Origin: Oxalobacteraceae bacterium
Lineage (GTDB): Bacteria > Pseudomonadota > Gammaproteobacteria > Burkholderiales > Burkholderiaceae_D
Reading direction: 5' to 3'
DNA: 20,756 nucleotides
Assembly (NCBI GenBank): GCA_003537575.1
Contig: DPRS01000029.1
Coordinates: 210,132 to 230,887 of the forward strand
Shown: positions 7,731-13,073 of the stretch, piece after piece
Position numbering within the stretch: the first letter of the stretch is position 1
How the letters are laid out: each line of letters opens with the position of its first letter
Notes under the pieces: generated by a model
Told to the model about the DNA's origin: nothing
What the model saw: only the letters and a program-made list of their open reading frames with translations
Database searches by the model: none
Translations under genes and position numbers: made by a program

Positions 7731-8255
7731 TCAGGCGGCGACGATCTGCTCCAGATCGATGCCAAGTTGTTTCAGGCGATATTCCAGCGCCTCGGCAGTC
7801 ACACCGAAGTGCCGCGTCATGCCCTTGAATGCCATGCCTTTTCTTGCCAGCTGGCGTATTGCCAGTTCCGGCATCAACAAGGAAGCGGCAAAAGCATCGG
7901 CAAAGATTTCCGATACGCCGCTGTCCATGCTGCCCTGGCGCACCCGAAATTCCACGTATTTGTAGCATTCGGCATGCTGCCGGCTTTGTTCAATGTAATA
8001 ACCCAACTTTTGCGCGCAATTGAAACGCTTGTGGTCATCGCTGTCGCACTGGTTCAGCATGACTACCGCATTCTTGTCGGCATCCTTGATCACCCCCCCA
8101 AGGATGGTTTCCGGCAGTTCGGCTTCCAGCACGGTAAGCCCCATGGCGACAGCGATCGCTTTGGGATCGACCGGAAAACTGTGTCCACGCCAGGCTTTAT
8201 CGAGAACCTGGTAGGCGGATTTTTTTGCATCAAGTTGGATAGAAGCTTGATTCAT
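7731..8255 (-). CDS. ImmA/IrrE (M78, DUF955) family protein, zinc motif lost
   Basis: A 174-residue protein resembling ImmA/IrrE metallopeptidases, which cleave XRE-type repressors in stress or mobile-element control. The family frame is visible at residues 77-90 (RFNCAQKLGYYIEQ), where active members have R-F-x-x-A-HELGH-Y. Here the HExxH positions read Q82-K83-L84-G85-Y86, so both His and the catalytic Glu are gone. The third-ligand region EIFADAFAASLLMPE (116-130) and the C-terminal 'HFGVTAEALEYRLKQLGI' remain well preserved, which argues for a folded pseudo-enzyme and against decay. ATG at 8255 is chosen for its GGAG 9 nt upstream; the longer frame starts with a TTG and lacks support. No XRE partner gene is adjacent. 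The family assignment rests on motif memory and is probable, not certain. Confidence 0.7.
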   Translation of the reverse strand: MNQASIQLDAKKSAYQVLDKAWRGHSFPVDPKAIAVAMGLTVLEAELPETILGGVIKDADKNAVVMLNQCDSDDHKRFNCAQKLGYYIEQSRQHAECYKYVEFRVRQGSMDSGVSEIFADAFAASLLMPELAIRQLARKGMAFKGMTRHFGVTAEALEYRLKQLGIDLEQIVAA

Positions 8256-8310
8256 TGGCTTTTTCTCCAGTAAAAATACTCGCAATAGCGAGGTGAATGA
8301 TGAGATGAAT

Positions 8311-8326
8311 GGAAGAATATATTTCC
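8311..8326. promoter_or_regulatory. second, imperfect copy of the operator
   Basis: GGAAGAATATATTTCC shares the GGAA...TTCC ends and the ATTTCC arm of the 8346-8359 palindrome. Its centre is 34 bp away, about three helical turns, and just downstream of the predicted transcription start, which would allow cooperative binding. Confidence 0.4.
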
Positions 8327-8339
8327 TTGGATCAACACC

Positions 8340-8368
8340 ATACTAGGAAATGTATTTCCATGTGTCAA
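8340..8368 (-). promoter_or_regulatory. sigma-70 promoter of the ImmA/IrrE-like gene
   Basis: On the - strand: -35 TTGACA (8363-8368, perfect), a 17-nt spacer, -10 TAGTAT (8340-8345, 4 of 6). The expected start near 8333 gives a leader of about 78 nt before the ATG at 8255. Confidence 0.65.
8346..8359. promoter_or_regulatory. 14-bp palindromic operator between -35 and -10
   Basis: GGAAAT-GT-ATTTCC has perfect 6-bp arms. It fills the promoter spacer and abuts the -10 box, the classic position of a repressor site that blocks RNA polymerase. A further inverted pair, TGTGTC (8361-8366) and GACACA (8377-8382), straddles the -35. Confidence 0.55.
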
Positions 8369-8558
8369 CATCTATCGACACAATGTTTGCGCACCATGGA
8401 GCATGTCACATTTGCCATTAAAATGATGGAAATCCGGTTTTGCGCGTCAAGAGTCTTGCCTGACTTTAGAGAATTTTCTGACTATATTCAGACTGCAACA
8501 TGAGCATCCTGGAAACTTTTTAACTTATTTTGCTGTCTATAAATCGCTTTGCCGCTCC

Positions 8559-8584
8559 ACGCGTGACAAAAACGCGTGACAAAA
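8559..8584. repeat. 13-bp tandem direct repeat, two copies
   Basis: ACGCGTGACAAAA occurs twice head to tail (8559-8571, 8572-8584) and is followed by a partial third start, CGCG. It lies 70-95 nt before the OmpA lipoprotein gene, in its probable leader or promoter. The cause may be slippage or a tandem binding site. Confidence 0.6.
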
Positions 8585-8654
8585 CGCGCAATCATTGCAT
8601 TTCCCGCGCATCGAGCCAGGCAATCCACCATCTGAAAAACAAAGGACATCCACC

Positions 8655-9338
8655 ATGAAAAAATTGACGATTCTTGCTGTCGTCGCAGCGCTGGCCGCTT
8701 CCGGCTGTGCCGACATGTCACCGACCCAGCGCGGCACGGCCCAGGGTGCCGGGCTCGGCGCCCTCGGAGGCGCAGTAATCGGTGCGATGGCCGGCGACCG
8801 CAAGGATGCGGTAACCGGCGCGGCCATCGGCGCCGCCGCCGGCGCGATTGCCGGCAATATCTGGTCGTCCCGCATGGAGGCGCAAAAACGCGCCATGGAA
8901 AATGCCACCCAGGGCACCGGCGTGGAAGTCAGCCAGACCGCTGACAACCGCCTGAAACTGGAGATTCCCAGCGATATTTCCTTTGACACCAACCGCGCCG
9001 ACATCAAGCCCAACTTCCGCCCCGTGCTTGACCGCTTCGCCGCCAGTCTCAAGGAAAATCCGGCGACCAATGTCAGCATCATCGGCCATACCGACAATAC
9101 CGGCAGCGACGCCATTAATGAACCGCTGTCGCGCAACCGCGCCGCGAACACGCGCGACTATCTGACGGCGCGCGGCGTGTCGCCGGCGCGCTTCACGGTG
9201 GACGGCCGCGGCTCGCGTGAACCGATCGCTTCCAATGACAGCGCCGCCGGCAAGGCGCAAAACCGCCGGGTGGAAATTTTCGTGGCGGAACCGGCGCCTC
9301 AGTCGCAGGCTCCCGCACCGCAGCCCGCCGTGCGCTAG
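8655..9338 (+). CDS. OmpA-family lipoprotein with glycine-zipper domain (YiaD-like)
   Basis: An outer-membrane lipoprotein that binds peptidoglycan non-covalently. The 227-residue protein has a signal peptide ending in a lipobox-like AASGC with Cys18 as lipidation site. A glycine-zipper segment rich in GxxxG/GAxxG follows (about 30-70). The OmpA C-terminal domain runs over about 100-215 and carries 'FDTNRADIKP', 'IIGHTDNTG', 'LSRNRAANTRDYL' and the terminal 'GKAQNRRVEIF'. The Asp and Arg that hold diaminopimelate in this fold appear present (HTDNTG; NRRVEI). The order lipobox, glycine zipper, OmpA domain is that of E. coli YiaD. ATG 8655 is chosen over an upstream TTG for its AAAGGA Shine-Dalgarno and the signal peptide. 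A Pro/Ala/Gln tail ends the protein. No terminator is seen before the convergent kinase gene 40 nt away. Confidence 0.92.
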   Translation: MKKLTILAVVAALAASGCADMSPTQRGTAQGAGLGALGGAVIGAMAGDRKDAVTGAAIGAAAGAIAGNIWSSRMEAQKRAMENATQGTGVEVSQTADNRLKLEIPSDISFDTNRADIKPNFRPVLDRFAASLKENPATNVSIIGHTDNTGSDAINEPLSRNRAANTRDYLTARGVSPARFTVDGRGSREPIASNDSAAGKAQNRRVEIFVAEPAPQSQAPAPQPAVR

Positions 9339-9378
9339 GCGCGCCGGCATCGGCGAGTCAGATCGGGCTGAATCCGTT

Positions 9379-10365
9379 CTAGCTGGTCAGCGCCTGCCAC
9401 GGCTGGCGCTGGCGCCATGTCTCGCGCCACTCCGCCGGCAGCACCAGGCACAGGGCGCCGATATCGGCCACCAGGGAGCCGAGCGCGGCGGGCTTCAACG
9501 TTACTTCCGCCGTCAGCGCCGGCAGGCGCGTCACGATTTCATGCTGCACCAGCGCTTCCAGCCAGTCGCCATGGTGCAGCCATACGCTGCCGCCGATAAC
9601 GAAAACCCGTGTGTCCAGCGTGACCGCCAGGTTGTAGAGCGCGCGGCCAAACCATTGCGCCGCCTGCTCCACCAGCGTGCGCTCGGCTGATTCTCCCTGC
9701 CGCGCCGCGGCAAAGATGGCGGCGGCATTCTGCCCACCGCGCCGGCCCAGGTTGCGCCCCGAAACCAGGGCTTCGACATCGCCGCGGTTGCCGCAGCCGC
9801 ACAGCGCATCAGATGCCGCGTCAAGCAGCATGTGGCCGGCATGGCCGGCATTGCCGTGCTTGCCCAGCAGTATGTGGCCATCGACGCACAGGCCAAAGCC
9901 GATGCCGGTGCTCCAGGTCACGTAGACGCAATTGGCCTGGTCCTGCAAGGCGCCGAAGCTGCGTTCGCCTGTTAGCGCGGCCACGCAATCATTGCGGATG
10001 ACGACATCGGCAAAGCTCTCGCGCAACACTGATTCCAGCGGGATGCGGGTCCAGTCGTTGGGCAGGTCGGAGGCGCCGGAAAGGCCGCCGCACAGGTTGG
10101 GAGTGACCAGGGCGATGGCGCCGTCGACGGTGACGAAGGGGCCGCAGGAACTGACGCCGACGCGGCGAATCATGCCGGGCGCGATGCCGGCAGTGGCGCA
10201 AGCCTGCGCCAGCAGGCTGGTCGCCTGCTCGCCGACCGCGCGTTCGCCGCCGCTGCGCGCTGTCGGCGCCACCACGCGCGCCAGCGGGCCGGAGGCGTCG
10301 GCCACGGTGGCCGCCAGCTTGGTGCCGCCGATATCGAGCGCGCCGAGATAGATTGTCTTGTCCAT
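9379..10365 (-). CDS. ROK-family sugar kinase, atypical zinc and substrate motifs
   Basis: Probably phosphorylates a hexose with ATP; in this operon it could use glucose released by the GH15 hydrolase. The 328-residue protein has the N-terminal phosphate loop ALDIGGTK (9-16), a catalytic-Asp region RNDCVAA (124-130, Asp126) and the second ATP motif STGIGFG (152-158). Two family hallmarks differ. The substrate motif usually reading GExGH is GHAGH (174-178), and the zinc motif CxCGxxGCxE reads CGCGNRGDVE (189-198), with Asp in place of the third Cys. Sugar specificity may therefore differ from glucokinase. The chosen ATG sits 4 nt after the GH15 stop; an ATG at 10383 adds six residues and overlaps that gene. 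It is the last gene of the operon, and no terminator is seen after it. Confidence 0.85.
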   Translation of the reverse strand: MDKTIYLGALDIGGTKLAATVADASGPLARVVAPTARSGGERAVGEQATSLLAQACATAGIAPGMIRRVGVSSCGPFVTVDGAIALVTPNLCGGLSGASDLPNDWTRIPLESVLRESFADVVIRNDCVAALTGERSFGALQDQANCVYVTWSTGIGFGLCVDGHILLGKHGNAGHAGHMLLDAASDALCGCGNRGDVEALVSGRNLGRRGGQNAAAIFAAARQGESAERTLVEQAAQWFGRALYNLAVTLDTRVFVIGGSVWLHHGDWLEALVQHEIVTRLPALTAEVTLKPAALGSLVADIGALCLVLPAEWRETWRQRQPWQALTS

Positions 10366-10369
10366 GGCT

Positions 10370-12208
10370 TCAGTATGCCGCATCCCAGTGAATACTCAAG
10401 CGCATGGCGCACTGGATCAGACCGACCATGCTGTAAGTCTGCGGGAAGTTGCCCCACAATTCTCCGGTTTCCGGCGCCACATCCTCGGACAGTAGGCCGA
10501 GATGGTTGCGGTGCGCCAGCACTTTCTCGAACAGTTCGCGGGCGCGGTCCTTTTGCCCGATGTGCGCCAGTGCCAGTATCCACCATTCGGTGCACACCAG
10601 GAACGCCGTCTCCGGCAAGCCGAAATCGTCTTCCTCGTCGTAGCGCAGCAGGAAATCGCCGCGCCGCAAGTGCTGCTCGATGGCCGCCACCGTGCCAGCC
10701 AGGCGCGGGTCGTTCGCCTCCAGGAAATTGAATTCGCCCATCAGCAGCAGGCTGGCATCGAGACGGTCACCGCCGAAGGTCGAGACAAAGCTGTTCATCT
10801 GCGCATTCCAGGCCTTGTCGCAAATCTCGCGATGGATGACGCCGGCATGCTCGCGCCAGTAGGCGGCGCGCGGCGGCAAGCCCAGGTGGTTGGCGATCGA
10901 GGCCAGGCGGTCGCAGGCGGCCCAGCACATGATGCTGGAAAAGGTATGCACGCGCTGGGTGCCGCGCAATTCCCAGATGCCGGCGTCGGGCTCCTTGTAA
11001 TAGCGGATTGCCTGCTCGCCCAGGCGCTCCATGTCCTGGAAGATCGCCTGGTCTGCCGGGCGTTCCAGGCGGGCGTCGAAGAAGGCCTGGGTAGTGGCCA
11101 GGATGGCGGTGCCGAAGACATCGTTCTGGACCTGTTTGTAGGCCAGGTTGCCGACCCGCACCGGCCCCATGCCGCGATAGCCGGCCAGTCCGGGCGCAAC
11201 GCTTTCCTCCAGCAAGGCCTGGCGGCGGATGCCGTAGACCGGCTGCAGCGGCGCGTCGCGGGCGTCGGCGACGATGTTGAGGATGTAGCCGAGATAGCGT
11301 TCCATGGTCCGCGTCACGCCCAGGCGGTTGAGCACGTGCACGACGAAATACGCATCGCGCAACCAGCAGAAGCGGTAATCCCAGTTGCGCACGCTGTGCG
11401 GCGCTTCCGGCACCGAAGTGGTGACGGCGGCGATGACGGCGCCGGTGTCTTCGAACACGTTCAGCTTCAGGGTGACCGCCGCGCGGATCACCACGTCCTG
11501 CCATTCGAACGGGATGGCCAGGCTGCGCACCCAGTCGGCCCAGTAGCTGCGCGTGTTTTCGTAGAACGAACGCCCGACTTCATGGGGTGAACCGCTGAGC
11601 GTCTCGTCCGGCCCCATCAGCAGCGTGATGCTGTCGTGCAGGAAGAAGGGGCTTTCGTCGATGACCGCCGCCACCGAGGCATCGGTGGTCAGCCGCATCG
11701 CCTGCGAGCCGCCGGCAAAGGAGATGTGGTGCGTGCCGCAGCGCGCTTCGGCGCGGCGCTTGCCGTATTCGGCGGTGGGCCGGATCTGCAGCGCAATTCG
11801 TGGCCGGCCCGCCACCTTGCGGATGATCCGAACCAGCATCGCCGGCGAAAACATGCGCCCGTACATGTAAAAGCGCGGGGCGAAATCGATCACCTCGATG
11901 GCGTTGCCCTGGCCATCGGCCAGCCGCGTCAGCAGCACCGCCGAGTTGCGCTCATAGCACTGCTCGACTGGATGGCCGCCTTCGAGGATGACGCCGATCA
12001 TGCCCTCCTGCCCTTCCTGCCGCCGCCCCTGCCGGCCATCCTGCGGCGCGCGCTCTTCCTGCTCCTGCCGCCCTTCCGGCTGCAACAGGGCGCTGCACAG
12101 CGGATCGCTATCGAAATAGGGATAGCACCACCAGACGATGGCGGCATTCCGGTCGATCAGGGCGCTGGTGCGGCAATTGCCGATCAATCCCATGTCCAGG
12201 CTGCTCAT
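10370..12208 (-). CDS. glycoside hydrolase family 15 protein (glucoamylase/trehalase type)
   Basis: Hydrolyses alpha-glucosidic bonds with inversion; given its otsA-otsB neighbours, trehalose or a related storage glucan is the likely substrate. In 612 residues there are an N-terminal beta-sandwich (about 1-230) and an (alpha/alpha)6 catalytic domain with RNWDYRFCWLRDAYF (274-288), general-acid Glu413 in PDAGIWELRG and a base-side Glu575 in LLSEDVAPETG. It then ends GNFPQTYSMVGL. There is no signal peptide, so it is cytoplasmic. Residues about 43-69 form a Gln/Glu/Arg/Gly-rich low-complexity insertion, where relatives pass directly from the 'DSDPLCSALL' strand to the next. Shine-Dalgarno AAAGGAAA (12212-12219) precedes the ATG, 20 nt after otsB. 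GH15 trehalases are known in mycobacteria and archaea, but substrate cannot be decided from motifs. Confidence 0.9.
   Translation of the reverse strand: MSSLDMGLIGNCRTSALIDRNAAIVWWCYPYFDSDPLCSALLQPEGRQEQEERAPQDGRQGRRQEGQEGMIGVILEGGHPVEQCYERNSAVLLTRLADGQGNAIEVIDFAPRFYMYGRMFSPAMLVRIIRKVAGRPRIALQIRPTAEYGKRRAEARCGTHHISFAGGSQAMRLTTDASVAAVIDESPFFLHDSITLLMGPDETLSGSPHEVGRSFYENTRSYWADWVRSLAIPFEWQDVVIRAAVTLKLNVFEDTGAVIAAVTTSVPEAPHSVRNWDYRFCWLRDAYFVVHVLNRLGVTRTMERYLGYILNIVADARDAPLQPVYGIRRQALLEESVAPGLAGYRGMGPVRVGNLAYKQVQNDVFGTAILATTQAFFDARLERPADQAIFQDMERLGEQAIRYYKEPDAGIWELRGTQRVHTFSSIMCWAACDRLASIANHLGLPPRAAYWREHAGVIHREICDKAWNAQMNSFVSTFGGDRLDASLLLMGEFNFLEANDPRLAGTVAAIEQHLRRGDFLLRYDEEDDFGLPETAFLVCTEWWILALAHIGQKDRARELFEKVLAHRNHLGLLSEDVAPETGELWGNFPQTYSMVGLIQCAMRLSIHWDAAY
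12000..12085. repeat. low-complexity tract inside the GH15 gene
   Basis: A degenerate run of CTGCC/CCTGC/CTTCC units encoding the Gln/Glu/Arg-rich insertion at residues about 43-69. The units look like an expanded slippage tract that kept the reading frame. Confidence 0.5.
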
Positions 12209-12228
12209 GCGTTTCCTTTCTTTTTGCC

Positions 12229-13071
12229 TCAGGCGCGCTCGGGCCCGGCCAGTTGCGCCGCCTTGCCGGCTTGCATGCGCGCGAGGCGCCTGATCAGTTC
12301 ATCCAGCAGGCGGGCGATGTCCGCATGCTCCGGAATGTAGAATTCCGCCGCGCTGCCGGCCGCGTACTCCACCCGCACCGACAGCACTTCATCGCTGCGC
12401 ATGCGGAACACATCCTCGTCGGTGACATCGTCGCCGACATAGATCGCGCCGGCGGCGCCGCTACGCCGCAGCAACTGCAGCAAGGCGCCCCCCTTGTCGA
12501 ACGAATCCGGCGGCAGCAGGTTGAACACGCACTTGCCCGCGACCACCCGGGGCGCCGGTTCGAGCCGCGCGATCAGGCCCTGCAGCCGGGCCGCCGCAGC
12601 CGCATGATCGGGCGCCGCGCGGTAATGCAGCGACAGCGAATAGCGCTTGTCTTCCAGATGGATACCCGCCTGGATGCCTGCCTGCATGCCTGTTTGGTTG
12701 TTCGCTTGCAGCTGCTGCTGTTTGCCCAGCGCCGCATCGATCTGGGCACGCCAGGCGCGGCAGCAGGCTTCGTGGCGGGCCAGGTCGGCGGCATCGGCCA
12801 TGCCTTCGACGCCATGATTGCCGACCACATAGGGCGGATCGAAACCGAGGCGTGCGCGGATATCCGACAGGGAACGCCCGGTGAGCACGGCAATCGGCGT
12901 CAGCGAAGACAGGTGCAGCAGGCGCTCCAGCACATCGCGCGGCAGGCGCGCTCCTTCCGGGTGGCTGGTGATCGGCGCCAGGGTGCCGTCGAAGTCGAAG
13001 GCGCACAGGATGCCTGGCTGCACGACGTCGTCCAGCCGCGCCTGCCCCTTGCCGGAAAACAGCGCCTGCAT
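12229..13071 (-). CDS. otsB: trehalose-6-phosphate phosphatase
   Basis: Removes the phosphate from trehalose-6-phosphate to give trehalose, the second step of the OtsA-OtsB route; a cytoplasmic HAD-superfamily enzyme. In 280 residues HAD motif I is DFDGTLAPI (about 26-34; first Asp the nucleophile, second the acid/base). Motif II is in 'IAVLTGRS', and motif IV is GDDVTDEDVF with the Mg-binding Asp residues. 'GNHGVEG' and the cap region are as in OtsB. The length is near the family's usual 250-280. The ATG lies 2 nt after the otsA stop, so the two are translationally coupled. An Ala/Gly/Gln-rich stretch in the cap region (QTGMQAGIQAG) comes from a short tandem DNA repeat. Confidence 0.95.
   Translation of the reverse strand: MQALFSGKGQARLDDVVQPGILCAFDFDGTLAPITSHPEGARLPRDVLERLLHLSSLTPIAVLTGRSLSDIRARLGFDPPYVVGNHGVEGMADAADLARHEACCRAWRAQIDAALGKQQQLQANNQTGMQAGIQAGIHLEDKRYSLSLHYRAAPDHAAAAARLQGLIARLEPAPRVVAGKCVFNLLPPDSFDKGGALLQLLRRSGAAGAIYVGDDVTDEDVFRMRSDEVLSVRVEYAAGSAAEFYIPEHADIARLLDELIRRLARMQAGKAAQLAGPERA
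12669..12692. repeat. 12-bp tandem repeat within otsB
   Basis: CCTGGATGCCTG (12669-12680) and CCTGCATGCCTG (12681-12692) differ at one base and encode, on the - strand, the repeated Q-A-G-I/M unit in the OtsB cap. The 12-nt period keeps the frame. Confidence 0.6.
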
Positions 13072-13073
13072 GC

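Larger units (their letters stand above)
8256..8654. other. AT-rich divergent regulatory region
   Basis: About 400 nt between the ImmA/IrrE-like gene (-) and the OmpA lipoprotein (+), markedly AT-rich. It contains the promoter and palindromes of the ImmA/IrrE-like gene at 8311-8382 and a tandem repeat at 8559-8584. For the + strand, TATAAA at 8538-8543 is a possible -10, without a good -35. A 64-codon frame at 8309-8503 has no family features and overlaps the promoter, so it is not called. Confidence 0.5.

Noticed and set aside
8309..8503. A 64-codon + strand frame in the AT-rich gap before the OmpA lipoprotein
   Set aside because: No ribosome site or family feature, and it lies over the promoter and palindromes of the ImmA/IrrE-like gene.
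10502..11590. A 362-codon + strand frame opposite the GH15 gene
   Set aside because: GH15 motifs and catalytic residues are on the - strand; the + frame shows only antisense-like composition.
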